Of a stretch of DNA of 64,000 nt, positions 1 through 12,479 are shown piece after piece (within the stretch, counting starts at the first letter, position 1; every line of letters begins with the position of its first letter). Origin of the DNA: Haliotis asinina (lineage: Eukaryota > Mollusca > Gastropoda > Lepetellida > Haliotidae); contig NC_090280.1 of assembly GCF_037392515.1 (NCBI RefSeq), forward strand, positions 19,716,618-19,780,617, given 5' to 3'. The position numbers and the translations under genes are program-made. A model generated the notes under the pieces. It was not told where the DNA came from. It made no database searches and was given only the letters and a program-made list of their open reading frames with translations.

Positions 1-584
1 TCAAAAATCATTGTTCCGGAAACTACCGGGAATTAATGAGCTAACGTCACCTGTCCTGAGGTCATAGTGTTCAGATTGTTTCATAGTGTGCAAAGGCACG
101 TAATTAGCTAACGCTATTTTGTCTGGAATCCATATTTATGAAAACAGGGATTTTTGTTTCCCTGGCTTCAATTGCAGATGTTTATTTCCTGCAAAAATAC
201 AATATAAATACTTATATTATTTGATGCGTTGTGTCATGTTACGCTGCTTCGGCGTGGTCCGGTCAGAAGGTAGCCCATACAAACAACTGACCTCTAAGTC
301 TTGGACAGCAACAGCTGCTCTATAAACCGCCATCGCGGTGTGAGTACACGTACTATGCGGGGTCACACATTTGAATAGTCGTTCAGATTGCTGTTGAACT
401 CGACACTGATAAAGTGCTCCCACTTCGTCTGATATTCCAGTGCTTACCTGCGTGGCTTCAGTCATGGACGTAAAGTCATTCACAATCCTTGAAAAGTGGA
501 AGTTCTAAGGAAACAACTCTTCTTTCAAGGGTCAATTGGTGACTATTATTTATATAATAAAAATATATTATTTAAGGTCATAAT
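1..584. other. no recognisable feature
   Basis: Only short open frames on both strands; nothing supported. Confidence 0.6.
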
Positions 585-782
585 TTGTTTCTTGTTTGAC
601 GCCGTATTCAGCAATACCCCGGCTATATGGAGTTTGTCTGTAAATAAAGACCCCTATATTACTATCGAGTCTATACCGGACAATCCAGTGAACAGTAGCA
701 TGAGCACCAATCTGCAAAACTGGGATACGACATGTGTCCAAGTGAGCGAGCCTGACCATCCAAGTCTGTTAGTCATCTCGTG
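585..782 (-). repeat. SINE family A, old copy
   Basis: Reads ACGCCGTATTCAGCAATA at the left and GAGCGAGCCTGACCATC at the right. It lacks the outer head and carries a small internal insertion near 640. Confidence 0.7.
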
Positions 783-1084
783 TGGGTGTAGATTGAGATC
801 AACTAATAATTGTATGGTTTATCATTATCATATTTTTGTATAATAAACATATTTTTATGTGTGTGTGTCTGTCTATACAGGCGGGACTAATGCTGTTTTT
901 TTCACAGCAAACAGACTATATATCAAGAAGACGTCGGTTCTGTGTTCATGATTAGAGAATTCACTCATTCACTAACGTCATGTGCAGCGGTCTGCACATG
1001 ATTGTTTAGATTCTTTAGCCGGTGAATGTATTCTTATACTTTTGATAAAACAAAACTCATGATAAAGTGAGAAGGAGATCCTGT

Positions 1085-1182
1085 ACCTGGGGAAATCGAG
1101 TTGCTTCATTTAATCACTGTAGAAATGGCTAGTCGAGGAATAATACGGTTCGGGGACTGTGAGACAGACTAAGGACTGTTCC
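1085..1182 (+). repeat. interspersed repeat C, fragment
   Basis: GGGGAAATCGAGTTGCTTCA and TTCGGGGACTGTGAGACAGA; shortened relative to the copy at 4232. Confidence 0.6.
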
Positions 1183-1507
1183 ACATTTTCAAAATAGTAC
1201 AACATCAATTGAGCAAGTGTTTCGCTGGACAGAACACGTATATGCGCCTTTGACCCATCATAATGAGGGCTGCTCCACCCCAATGATTTTTCGTTTAAGC
1301 GCCACGGGACTTCTGTCCCTCCTCTGTACTCATGGGCCGGGTTCATGCATCAGATACAACACACACTGTATCCATAAGCAGCATCACAAGTTCAAAGTAC
1401 CCGGGTATTTGATCACTGCACCCCGGGGGCACATGCCAAACTGGTTTCCAAAGAGTCGTAGCTAAACCTTTGAGCACAGGTCCATTTTTGTCACAGCGGG
1501 ACAGATC

Positions 1508-1665
1508 AAGTTTGGTTTCAGGACGCCTTCAGCAATATTCCAGCAATGTTACAGTGTACATAAGAAATAAGATGATTCACACATTGTACCCATGTGGGGA
1601 TTGAACCCGGATCTACAGCGTGGCGGGCAAACGCTTTGTCCATTAGGCTACCACACCAGTCCTAC
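1508..1665 (-). repeat. SINE family B
   Basis: Contains GGGGATTGAACCCGGATCTA (B box on the minus strand) and TAGGCTACCACACC (A box side). Confidence 0.8.
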
Positions 1666-1679
1666 ACAAGCGGGACAGA

Positions 1680-1835
1680 TCAAGATTGGAGTAAGGTTTT
1701 ACGCTGCCTTCAGCAATATTCCAGTAATATCACAGAAGGGGCACAAGAAATGGGGTGCACACACTATACCCTTGTGGGGATCGAACGCGGATCTTCGGTG
1801 TGACCCGCATACGCGTTAACTGCTAGGCCAGTATC
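1680..1835 (-). repeat. SINE family B, adjacent second copy
   Basis: GGGATCGAACGCGGATCTTC and CTGCTAGGCCAG. Same direction as its neighbour at 1508-1665, about 15 bases away. Confidence 0.8.
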
Positions 1836-2065
1836 AGTAGCATCAGCATCAGAGTTTCGAAATGTCGTGCTTCACAGTGCCAGGCACAGGTATCATAATG
1901 GCACAGCAGAACAGTGTTTCTACTTTGGATATCGAACCCGGGATTTCGGTGGGAAGGAAGTCCGCAACGAAGGAGGAATCAGATTAACTGCAGTCTACTT
2001 GCACCCACCACATAACATAGTGGCGTCGCTATTCTCCCCGTCAATATTACGGAGATGGGAGGAGG

Positions 2066-2108
2066 AGGTGTGTGTGCGTGTGTGTGTGTGTGGGGGGGGG
2101 GGGGGAGG
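2066..2108. repeat. (GT)n followed by a G run
   Basis: GTGTGTGCGTGTGTGTGTGT then about 15 G. It creates the low-complexity middle of an otherwise unsupported 138-codon frame. Confidence 0.95.
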
Positions 2109-2458
2109 GGTACCTGAAACTAGGCGTCTGTATCATTCTGTGAACCAAGATAACGTTCATTACTTGGTGGATGTCTCTGAATATAAGCATAACAATGTCT
2201 ACATGTTTTCAAAGATGACCGATAAAGGTGCGATGGGAAAGCCTGGTGGTGCTCCCGTTAAACGCCCAGGACCGACTCCCTGATATCCAACAATGTATTA
2301 TTCCAACTCTCGTCCAGCTCCGTCTAGGCTAACTGCTCAACCATAAAAAAATATGCACAATCCAGTGTTTCATAACTGAACCCATTTTCTGTCTATCTCT
2401 TTGAAAGGCCGGGCGATAATATTACATAACTATATACAATCAGGTTTAAGTTATGTAA

Positions 2459-2580
2459 GGTACTTGTCAAAGGGTTCGCTCGTCACGTGATCCGGCTTAG
2501 ATTGCCCGCATGGGTACAACGTGTGAAGCCTGTTTCTCGTATCCCCGGCCGTGAGATGGCTGGCATATCGCCGAAAGCAG
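2459..2580 (+). repeat. SINE family B, diverged
   Basis: GGTTCGCTCGTCACGTGATC, CATGGGTACAACGTGTGAAG, then CCCCGGCCGTGAGATGGC. The head and the tail are lost. Confidence 0.6.
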
Positions 2581-2968
2581 GCATATTAGATTTATGGATG
2601 TAAATATTTACTTATCTCGACCTACTCTATGGTCTAGTAGATAGGGTGCATTCCCAGTTCTGATTCCATCCCAACCACACCGAAAAATGGTTAACGACGA
2701 TACTTATTGTTTCGGTGCCCCCGAGATAAAACAAGGACCAATCTGACCAGAGCTGTGTACCGTTCAACTGAGATGTGACATCTCTGTGGGCAAGGATTAT
2801 AAAACCGGATATCAATCCGGATTAGTGTGACCAGCCACACTTATAATTTGATTCACGTTTCACTAACTCTCTTCTTTCATATCATACGAACACAATAGGA
2901 AAAAATAATAATAATACAGATCCCTTGATTACATCAATCTGGTGCTATTTAATCATCAAATATGGCGG

Positions 2969-3025
2969 GAGGTGGGGTATAGTCTAATGGTTAAAGCGTT
3001 CGCTGGTCATTCCATTAAACATATT
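2969..3025 (+). repeat. SINE family B head fragment
   Basis: GGGTATAGTCTAATGGTTAA, AGCGTTCGCTGGTCATTCC: A-box half of the tRNA-like head only. Confidence 0.55.
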
Positions 3026-3150
3026 TCATAAAATATGGGGTGAGTGAAGGATAATCACGGCTGCGATCCCATAGATGTCCCGTTATGTCAACTGTAATGG
3101 AAAGAAAATATGACAACAATGGCCTGCATCACCGACAAAGATCCACCGGG

Positions 3151-3236
3151 CGGAGGGGTGGCAAAGTGGCTAAACGTGCGTTTGTCATCCCAAAGACCCG
3201 TGTTCGACTGCCCCACAGGGGTAAAGACACACATGC
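3151..3236 (+). repeat. SINE family B head
   Basis: GGGGTGGCAAAGTGGCTAAA, GTGTTCGACTGCCCC. The tRNA-like part is kept and the 3' half is missing. Confidence 0.65.
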
Positions 3237-4231
3237 CAAATCACTAACAGGTGACGCATCAAATTACTAAACCATGTCAGTTACGTAAATATCAAATCCG
3301 AGCACGCCAAACACACACACTCCAAACACACACACTTAAACACATGCTACATTAGCTATACAATTGTACATATTCAATGTAATCATTGTATTGTAGTATT
3401 TGTCAGCAAAGCATGGCGAATATTATTTTTTCAACTGACTCACCCAGAAAGTTCCTCCACAAAAATCTTCGAAACTGTTAGCCATTATGACGTCTCCTTA
3501 ATCCTGTTTATCCAAAAAAATAACGTACAATGCACAATTTCTGTCATCAACAGCTGTTTTTGTCAACTCTCGGTTAAGTGCTCAGCCATCTGAAGACGAG
3601 ACAGCTATATCATGTCCCCTTTCCTTGAACGGCACTTGAACCCAAAGGTGAAAAGCCACGTGACCCAGAGGTTTTCGCACTAGCAGCACGTGGAGTACGT
3701 TTTACTCCACGGAAAGTACTACTACACCCAGAGCTCCTCACATGCCGCTACACGCACAGTGTCCTGTGTGGAGTTTATATAACAATACATGTATTTGCCT
3801 GGTTTTGAATAGTTCCCGTTGCTGTGAGTAGTTCCATGGACCTGTTTAACAGGTCGGTGAAAGCTGTTTGAGACCTGCCTGCTGTTACCCTGTCAAAAGT
3901 GAAGCAGAAAGAGAGATAAGTCAGGTTTCCATAAAATAGTCACATTAATACAACAAGCGATAAGCGATGACTTGTCTAACGTGTATCAAATCACGACGAA
4001 TTGTAAGCACGCACTCCGTGGCTGAACATTAATGAATTGTTTTCCATGCTGATTGAAATAAAAATAAAATATCACCGCTCTCCGCCTAATTCAACCCCCA
4101 TCTCGCCCCACCCAGAAGAGGCCGCATTCGTCCTTCGACGTCCGTTTCACATCTCTTGTTATTTTCATTTTAGTTTGTACATTGCCTTAAGGCTAAAGCA
4201 TAGTCTCTGAATATATAATTTTGATAGCAAG
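3237..4231. other. no recognisable feature
   Basis: Unique-looking AT-rich DNA with a small ACACAC cluster at 3311-3342. No gene or transposon motif seen. Confidence 0.6.
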
Positions 4232-4392
4232 GAGTAAACCCATTTAAGTTGAAAAGAAGCTCCGTTGGGATGGGAGACTCAGAACCTTAGGAAATCTAGA
4301 CTTGTTTCGTTTATGGCATTTTCGCATTGAAGGGAGGGCAAGGCAGTAGGGAAAATAATGTGGTTCAGTGACTGTGAGACAGACTGCGTTGC
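4232..4392 (+). repeat. interspersed repeat C
   Basis: CCCATTTAAGTTGAAAAGAA, GGGATGGGAGACTCAGAACC, AATCTAGACTTGTTTCG, GTGGTTCAGTGACTGTGAGA. This copy and 10170 define the left end. Confidence 0.75.
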
Positions 4393-4592
4393 TGTTTGTG
4401 CACTTGTATGTTACCTTGCACACTGTCGGTGTGTTATATCTGGTGAATGTACATGTGTGTATCGTGTGTATGTGTAATACTTGTAATTTAACACTGCCGT
4501 TTCAGCAGTGTGTTTTGTGGATACATATGTTTGTTAAGTGGCCTATAAGATTTGAATAAACTTTAACAGTTACTATCATTTTTTAAATGCCA

Positions 4593-4846
4593 ACCCGTGA
4601 AGATCCCGGGGTAGAATAGGCCTTCAGCAACCCATGCTTGTCGTAAGAGGCGACTAACGGGATCGGGTGGTCAGACTAGCTGACTTGGTTGACACATGTC
4701 ATCGGTTCCCAATTGCACAGATCGATGTTCATGTTGTTGATCACTGGATTGTCTGGTCCAGACTCGATTATTTACAGACCGTCGCCATATAGCTGGAATA
4801 TTGCTAAGTGCGACGTAAAACTAAACTCACTCACTCACTCACTCAC
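4593..4846 (+). repeat. SINE family A, complete, with 12-bp target duplication
   Basis: Runs from ACCCGTGAAGATCCCGGGGT to the (ACTC)n tail. Perfect duplication TTTTAAATGCCA lies at 4581-4592 and 4847-4858, which fixes both ends of the family. Confidence 0.92.
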
Positions 4847-4904
4847 TTTTAAATGCCATTTTCACTAAAACATTACTGCATTTTGTGCCCCGACTGGGGC
4901 TTAG

Positions 4905-5075
4905 ATGTGAGTGAGTGAATGTCGTTTTACTCCACTTTGGGATATTTTCCAGTATTATCACGGCGGGGACACCAGAAATGGACTTCATATATTGTACCCA
5001 TGTTTGGATTCAAACCCGGTCAAGGGCGTGACGAGCGCACTCTTGGATCACTTGACTACACCACCGCCCCGGGGG
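4905..5075 (-). repeat. SINE family B
   Basis: From GTGAGTGAGTGAATGTCGTT to GACTACACCACCGCCCC, with CGGCGGGGACACCAGAAATG in the centre. Confidence 0.85.
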
Positions 5076-5509
5076 CCTTCGTCAGTGATGCAGACCTTTG
5101 TTGTCACATATTGTTTTCACTACAACTGAAGTAACGGGACATACATGGGATCGCAGCCGTCCATACACTTGACTCACACCATGTGTTTTATAGCGTTTTT
5201 AATAAATTGTATTTTAATATTTCATGAATACAATCGGATGCAGCATCTGTTTAATCAGAGTAATTCAGTCATGGCTGCTGTGATTGAAACTCAGTGTCGC
5301 GATTGTTTGTTGGTTAACATCGTCATATGACAATATTTTTATCAAAGCACATCTAACAAAGCGTCAGCGCAATTGCAAGTCCCTTAGCAAAGTACACCCT
5401 GGTCACAAGACCAGCTGCCACGTGTTTTATGGCTGAAAAACAGTGACGATAAATTACGTAATTTTAGAACAGAGCAGTTCATTTTCAGAAAGGTTTTATT
5501 TTTTGTTTG

Positions 5510-5612
5510 TTGCTTAACACCGCACTATTCTAACTATCTGCCGGCGGTCTGTAAGTAATCGAGTCTGGACCAGACAAACGAGTGATCAACAGCACAGGCA
5601 TCTATCATTGAA
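5510..5612 (-). repeat. SINE family A, 3'-domain fragment
   Basis: GCCGGCGGTCTGTAAGTAAT, then CTGGACCAGACAAACGAG. Only the middle and 3' part remain. Confidence 0.6.
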
Positions 5613-6530
5613 ATTTGAATAATTAGCCTAGTCAGTGAACCTAACAACCCGAACGTTTTAGACCCCTCTTTCGACAAGGATAGGCTGGTGAAGCCCAATT
5701 CCAACCCGATCTTCACACATCGTGTCCTACTGAATCTCCTTTGAGGAAACGTTTAGTAGTGTTCTCTTCCCAGCAGACTCATCTTTAAACACCGGTTAAA
5801 TGGAGTATTGTCTTTTTTTAAATTTAAATCAAACTCACATTGTTGAAGCATGTAATAACATATTCTTTTCTCTTTTATAATCTAGTTCAGAGAGTTAAAG
5901 AAGTTTAAAGGAACATGTCATCGTAATACATTTCCATAATGACATATAAATTTCCTTTTAAAAATGAGATAAGAAAACACTTCCCGTCGTTGAAATGAAC
6001 AATGCCGTTTACGTTTAACATTTGTGTCTTTGTACCTTAAGTCCTGACATCCAACGAAATGTCCATTTACCGTATTTGCCGTATTTACCGTATTTGCGAA
6101 ATCACCGTGTTTACCGAAATTACGATAGGAATTCACCAAAGAAAACGGCTAGGCCGTCTAAAAGTCACACGCGCACATTACGGTCTGTGTGATACGTGTC
6201 TATATTCATTATTCAAATCAATTTTAAAAATTGTCACAAAACGTGAACGCAGCTAGCGAAATAGGCACGACATACCCTAAAGTCATGTAATTGTCGTTAT
6301 GATGTATCTCCGTGCTATTTGAATTGCTCATTTCCTGTGCTAACTCAGGATCTTCATCACACCTGAAATTAAATTTAGTTTTTGTCATATTATGTTCAAG
6401 GCAGCCAGTTTGATATTAGTTAAGGAAATTGCATAAGCTGATGCACAGATAGTAGCCTGACGGCGAGCCTTCATCGCCAACGTCGACGATGGTGAAGCGA
6501 AGATGGAAGTTTAAGAGAAGTTCAAAAATA
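5613..6530. other. no gene seen
   Basis: Holds a short imperfect CCGTATTTACCGTATTTGC repetition near 6069-6120 and otherwise nothing I can name. Confidence 0.55.
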
Positions 6531-6534
6531 AATA

Positions 6535-7352
6535 CTGAGTCAAATAAGAAACTTCACAAAATGTAATTTGTAAAAATAATGACATTTTTTTTCTCTGATG
6601 ATACGTCCATGTATCCGAAATGGGACCCCTATCTTTCGACTCTAGAAAAACGTTAGCAAATTCCACTGAAACACATCCATTCGTCGTGCAAATGACGTTA
6701 GTGCCAAATCAGGTTTTGCACGTGCAGTCGATCACGTAATCTTCGCATCGAAGTTTTTATCATTTGCACGTGTTTGCATTGGCCTCAAGAACTGAAAAAA
6801 CACACTCTTAAACCACAGTCCTAATGGTACTTTAAATGCCACGATTGTCAAATGTGCAATGTGAACGTGCCGTTGGCATGTTGCAAGTGGGAAGATCAGT
6901 TACTGACGTCGCAAGAGCACATGGGATGCAGCCGTCGTACTGTGTATGACTTGCGAGGTCGTCTACAACAAACTGGCACCACTTCTGATCGCCCAAGGTC
7001 GGATCGTCCACATGTGACGTCACAAGCAGAAGACCGTCAAATCGTCTTACGTCAGCTACGTGACAGATTTCTGCTGGCTACACAAACCAGGGCTGAGATT
7101 TTAGAGGTCGACTGTCCTCACAGACCATTCGAAATCAGTTGCGGGCGCCATTCTCGACGTCCATATTATGACTTGTATACCCATGTTTTGGAACGGCGGT
7201 GTAGCCTAATGGAACTGATTGTGGCACTGTCAGTGTATCGAGTACACCACACAGATCTCAGCAATGAAATAATAACACTTTAACCATCTTAATATCTCCT
7301 GTTCTTTCATAGTGCCCTGAAGAAAGAATGTGAAGTTTCTTTTTTGACTCAG
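6535..7352 (+). mobile_element. Tc1-like element, 818 bp, internally deleted, with TIRs and TA duplication
   Basis: Left end CTGAGTCAAATAAGAAACTT and the reverse complement of the right end CTGAGTCAAAAAAGAAACTT match. Both sides are flanked by TA (6533-6534, 7353-7354). Inside, the plus frame from 6852 keeps the helix-turn-helix part of a Tc1 transposase (GCSRRTVYDLRGRLQQTGTT, then DRPRSDRPHVTSQAEDRQI). The catalytic DDE part is absent, so the copy is non-autonomous. Confidence 0.85.
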
Positions 7353-7359
7353 TATAGTT

Positions 7360-8145
7360 TACGCTGCAGCGAAACTGAAAATCAGGTTTTATCAGTAAAG
7401 AACTGGTTTTTGATATAATTGTTCGCAGATTGGCTATTGTTAAATGCGGGGGCCTCTGAGCCGTAACGGTTGTCAAAAGTGCTATTCCAAACTTACAATG
7501 ACACTGTCCATTGTCAAGCCGGTCAAAGGATTTAATCCAGACAAGGACTATTCATGGCGATGTCCAATATGGAGCGTAAACTTGTAGAAATTTAGTGATG
7601 CACACAAGCTCTAAATCGCTGTTCAGTGGTGCGGATATGTAGCGCGTAGATAAGAATCTCATAAACAAAAGTACAAATTAAATGTTGTTGGTACTGTAAG
7701 AAAATTGAGAACACTTCAAACTACGCCACGGGGGTTTCATTATTGGGATATGGATGCTGGCATGATGGTGAAGAACCGGTTTATGGATTTACAACTTCTC
7801 ATGGGCAACAGACGCGGAGTTTGGTGTAGAGGCCCACACCTACGATAGTCCGTTTGAGACAAAATGATATCGCCTGAAATCTAACACACATAAAAATAAC
7901 ATAAAAGACATAAAAGAATCAATCCAAAGTGTAGTACAATAAAAACAAGAGAACACCTCTAGAAGAAAAACTGCATGATTGTTGTCACAAAAATCGAACA
8001 AAAATTGTTTAAGAAGCCGTCTTTATCTATTTGTTCGTTTTCCACGTTTGTAATGAGGACGCAATGGCAACAAAAAAAAAAAAAAAACAGTGCGAGAAGC
8101 AAGATGCACATGCATTAGTCAGAGACGTGATTACGGCCGATTAAC
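7360..8145. other. no gene seen
   Basis: A 16-base A run lies at 8071-8086; the rest shows no motif. Confidence 0.55.
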
Positions 8146-8148
8146 AGA

Positions 8149-8416
8149 ATGAGTGCGTGAGTTGGGTTTTACGCCACATTCAGCAATATTCCAGCTATAT
8201 GGCGGCGGTCTGTTATTAATGGAGTCTGGACCAGGCAATCCAGTGATCAACAACATGAGCATCGATCAGCGCATTGGGGAACCGATGACATGTGTCAACC
8301 AAGTCAGCGAGCCTGACCACCCGATCCTGTTAGTCGCCTCTTACGACAAGCATAGTCGCCTTTTATGGCAAGCGTGGGTTGCTGAAGGTCTATTCTACCC
8401 CGGGACTCTTCACGTG
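8149..8416 (-). repeat. SINE family A, nearly complete
   Basis: Close to the consensus throughout, from GAGTGCGTGAGTTGGGTTTT to CCCCGGGACTCTTCACGTGT. The 95-residue open frame across it is a by-product of the repeat. Confidence 0.9.
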
Positions 8417-8419
8417 TCC

Positions 8420-10165
8420 AAATTAAAAGAAAGAAAATGAAATTTGCTCCCGACCTTAAGTCTATAATTTACAAAGTCTGTGATTTCTTCAAAGATGAAA
8501 ATAACAAGGATAGACCGTAGAGCGAAGGATATAATTACTAAGTACATACAGCACACTGCCTGTGCAATCAGGATTTCATCTCGCCAGCTCACAATTGTTG
8601 AGGACCCTTTAACGCACGTGCGTCTGCATGAAATTTAGCTATGTATTTGCTTCAGGTGACAGTAGGCTGAAACGGTTACCCGGGTACTCGAGTGAAGGGC
8701 GGATGGGACCACCACCCCAGTAGTACTCGAGTACTCATGTCGGCCCCAACATGGCACATGGATCACGCTTCAAAGTTTGAGTTGTATTTAAACTTGTATC
8801 ATTTATTCATACGAATAGATCAATTTAATAACTAATCAGTGATATAATATATCACGTCATTGTACATGGTGTTGATTACGCAAGGATGTTTACTACACTG
8901 TTTATTTCTTTTCCCATGCACTTCAAATATAACGCACGCATAACATCACACTTGTGTTGTCAGATGGGATCATTAGTTTTTTTTTAAAAGAACATACCTC
9001 GAAACACACTCGATCGATAAGCGATTTAGGATCATTTCCTTCACAGTCTCGAGGACGAGTACATGAGTACTCAAAAGTAGATGAAGACATGTACTTCAGT
9101 ACTTTCAATTATTACATTTTCAAACCAAGGTGACAAAGTCGTGTTTCCTCCCAGATCTATAGGATTCTGTCCTGGATCTTTTATCATGGGGTATTATCTG
9201 AAGCAGGTTCTGGCCCATTACCAATTTGGTGCTACGCACGGGTCATTGAGCAGTTTTGACGTATCGATTAACCCGAATGCCCTAGTTTTATTACATGCAA
9301 GAAACGCAATGGAAAAGGACAACACAGGGATGCCAGTGAGTGGAACAATAACGCAGCCAAGCTGTAAACCGAATTATACAATAGCGAGATCGAAAGACAG
9401 CTACAGGGACGAGTGTCTCAAAACGTATAGCTCAATTTTCGAGGAATTAATTAACCTCGCAAACACGCTATTTCGCAGTTTAGGAAATTTTAGTGTTTAT
9501 CGGGTACAATTTGAAAGACAGCGTCGAGGACTATCATAAAATAGGGGAATTTGAGCCTTATACATCTTGCAGATTTGAAACATGCCTTATACAAACCGTT
9601 TCACAAATTGATTGTAGAGCTAATGTGATCGTGACTCCCATACTTTAACGTAGAATTACGTTAAGTGCTATCACCGTTTTGTGTTAAACGGGCTCTTGGT
9701 GTGAACATTCCATACAACCAGATTCGCCTCACTCTGCTAATTGTACCATTGTGTTATGTTCACGCATTTATAAATGAATATCTTGTTCATCACATTTGAC
9801 GATTAGATTTGACTGTAATTACAAACGATATTAAAATATTACAAAGCAAAACACAGCCACTGAAACCTGTCCAGATATACAACTGTTAGACCCGGATCAC
9901 ATACATGCACATCACCGTACAACAAACATCTTTTTTGTCTCACTTTCAGTATATTTTCATCAAACGAACTGTTAAATATTTTATGGAACACGGCTCCTAA
10001 CGTACGTTGATAAAATACACTAAAAAGGAGCCCGAAGACTGTCTGCATTTTCAGACACAGAATGGCTTGACACAGTGTTAATCTGGACTTGTATCGGCTG
10101 TATTGGGCATATCTGTGTCCGGGTCTCTGTTAGACTAATGCTTATACTCGCATGTCCATAAGTTT
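8420..10165. other. no supported gene except the 9081-9539 open frame
   Basis: GAGTACTC-type palindromic words recur near 8682-8736 and 9056-9072. Nothing else recognised. Confidence 0.5.
9081..9539 (+). CDS. unrecognised 152-codon open frame
   Basis: Starts MKTCTSVLSI and ends RRGLS. Mixed composition, no repeats, no signal peptide, and no motif I recognise. It could be an exon, a worn transposon frame or chance; no splice or promoter context supports it. Confidence 0.2.
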   Translation: MKTCTSVLSIITFSNQGDKVVFPPRSIGFCPGSFIMGYYLKQVLAHYQFGATHGSLSSFDVSINPNALVLLHARNAMEKDNTGMPVSGTITQPSCKPNYTIARSKDSYRDECLKTYSSIFEELINLANTLFRSLGNFSVYRVQFERQRRGLS

Positions 10166-10169
10166 CAAA

Positions 10170-10640
10170 GTAACAGACCCATTTAAATTGAAAAGGAACC
10201 CCAGTCGAATGGGAGATTCAGAGCTTGATGAAATCTAGACTTGCTTCATTGAAGGCTTTGACTGGCTTTGAGGGTTGAGTTGCAGGGAAATAATGTGTTT
10301 CAGGGATTGTGGCAGACTAACTTGCAGTTAGGGTTGAACAGCAGAGAAAATACGGTGGTTCAGAGACTGTGAGACAGATCATACTGCTTAGATAGCTATA
10401 TTAACGAAACAAGTGTGGCTGAACCGTTCAGAGACTGTGACGTACTACATTGCAGGGAGGGTTAGGCAGTCGGGAAAATGTGGTTCAGGGACTGTCAGAC
10501 CGACTACATTGCTTTGAGGGCTAGGTAGTAGGGAAAATAAAGTGGTTCAGGGACTGTGTTACAGACTACATTGCAGGGAGGGTAAGGCAGCAGGGAAAAT
10601 AATGTGGTTCGGGGACTGTGTGACAAACTACATATTCAAC
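10170..10640 (+). repeat. interspersed repeat C with an expanded tandem 3' part
   Basis: After the standard left part (CCCATTTAAATTGAAAAGGA), the unit GACTGTGAGACAGACTACAT, TGCAGGGAGGGTTAGGCAGT, AGGGAAAATAATGTGGTTCA recurs five or six times to about 10630. Confidence 0.8.
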
Positions 10641-11060
10641 CAAACTCAGTGTAGGGGGTTCTCTTTATTTTGGCCGCCATTGTTGGTATCAAAACCGCCA
10701 GATACATTAAGATCTATGTTCATAGTTCGCGTTTCCTAATCACATATACACTAGCCGCGCGATACATCGGTAATAATAGTTTCAATTAGCAGTCGGAAAG
10801 TATTATCTGTTCCGCCTCACAGAGCACTTGGGTATCTATGCATTATGATAAAGAACGAATGCGGACGCTGCATTTAACCAGAGACTATACAATGCGATTT
10901 TTATGGTTTCTGATTTAACGACTGAATGATGCAGCCATTTACAAAGCTTTTTCTTGCGATACAAAAACTACACACACATCTAACGCTGCCATAGTGACTG
11001 GGCCACAGTCTCTCCAGAAACCAGAAATTAGACGAAGCAAAGCAATACTGTGCATCTTTA

Positions 11061-11227
11061 CCCACGAAGATACGCGTTAGAACTGATATTCAGCAAAACC
11101 ATGCTTATCATAAAAGTCGATTAACAGGATCGGGTGGTCAGGTTCGCTGACTTACTTGACACATGTCGTATCCCAGTTGCGTAGATCGATGGCCATGGTG
11201 TTAATCCCTGAATTATCTGGACATGAT
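11061..11227 (+). repeat. SINE family A, 5' part
   Basis: Head and centre recognisable (GATCGGGTGGTCAGGTTCGC). It stops before the (ACTC)n tail, so it is 3' truncated or interrupted. Confidence 0.7.
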
Positions 11228-11229
11228 TT

Positions 11230-12478
11230 TTATAATAAAGCTAAAATTGTTATACAACAAACAAATAAACATGTACATGTATATCTTCTGATATAATAAC
11301 TTACTTAAATTCCTCGAATTAAGACCACAGCCGGGTTGATCTTAGATAGATGCATTTAAATAAACTTCAACAAACACAGAAACATGACACTGTCAAATAT
11401 AGATATGTGAACTGAAACATTTGTGTCCTCACGTACATGTCTCGAGATTCCATGGAGCGAGTGGTGGTGTGTGGTCTTGTGTAAGGTCACTCGCGGTTTG
11501 TTGGACTACAGTCCACAAGCACCGTCTGATCTCACCTTATGTTTGTTCAAAACTGCCTCTGTTCACCCAGCAGACACTGGGTACACTGGTGGGATAAGTA
11601 ATGTAATATACAGCGCCCCATAGGCAGCTTGGGGTATCTGGAGTAATAATTGCGCACTGAACATGTTGTCGGTGTGGATTTATTGCAATATAAATAGACC
11701 AATTTTTTTTTTAATTTCTTAGAGTTATTAATTAAATTATTTATAACATGAAGCTGCGTCGAACAGAAGTACTTTACAGTTTGATTTCGGCACGCCAGTA
11801 TAATGTCTGAGTAAAGCCCGACGTAATGCAGGCATCAGGTGGTTGCCATTAGTTATGAACCCATTAGCAAGGAGATGGCATGGACAAATCTAAAAACAAT
11901 CTGAGCGAACCCATGATCGGATTCTGGCGTGGCCAGGAAACGTAACTATACACAACGAAAAATTGGAAAATTGAGTCACGAGTGTTCTGCGACTCATTGT
12001 AATATTCCGTGAGACAAGGAAGATGAATGTAGTCTTTTTCAATAGTATCATGTATAAGTTTATAAGGTATAAACGTCACCGTATTTTGGTAACATGGAGT
12101 ACATGTAACACACATAAGCTAGCATGCGAGTCTTCCTGCCAATGTGTGTATGGATGTACCTGCACCCAATCCTATATGTTTTGGGGTCATTACTCTGTCA
12201 CTGATAATGCCCTTTCAGGAACGTGCTATGCGAGACTTATCAAGACACTCATAAAGTATTATTCATTGTTTTGTACGACGGCATGTCAGCGTACGGGTTA
12301 CGTGTTAACTGCTCTCTCCTAGTGTTCTCAGATGTAGTGTTACTGGAATATTGGTGACAAGCCTTTATAATGGGATCACCTATAAATGACAACCCACAGT
12401 CACCCGCTGCTTGCCGGGGGACATCGTTCCGAATACTGACATATCAGCATAAGGCGGAACTGATTGTTCTTGTTAACT
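11230..12478. other. no recognisable feature
   Basis: Short open frames only; no splice-consistent or transposon-like motif found. Confidence 0.55.
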
Positions 12479-12479
12479 A

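Noticed and set aside
1867-2283. 138-codon plus frame
   Set aside because: Its middle is a (GT)n and G run, and its N-terminal part shows no family motif.
8153-8440. 95-codon frame, and similar frames at 20296, 28457 and 45772
   Set aside because: All translate the same stretch of family A SINE, so they recur with the repeat and are not genes.
12023-12322. 99-codon Cys-rich plus frame as a small secreted toxin-like gene
   Set aside because: No signal peptide, and the cysteines are irregular and come from TGT-rich sequence; nothing supports a gene.
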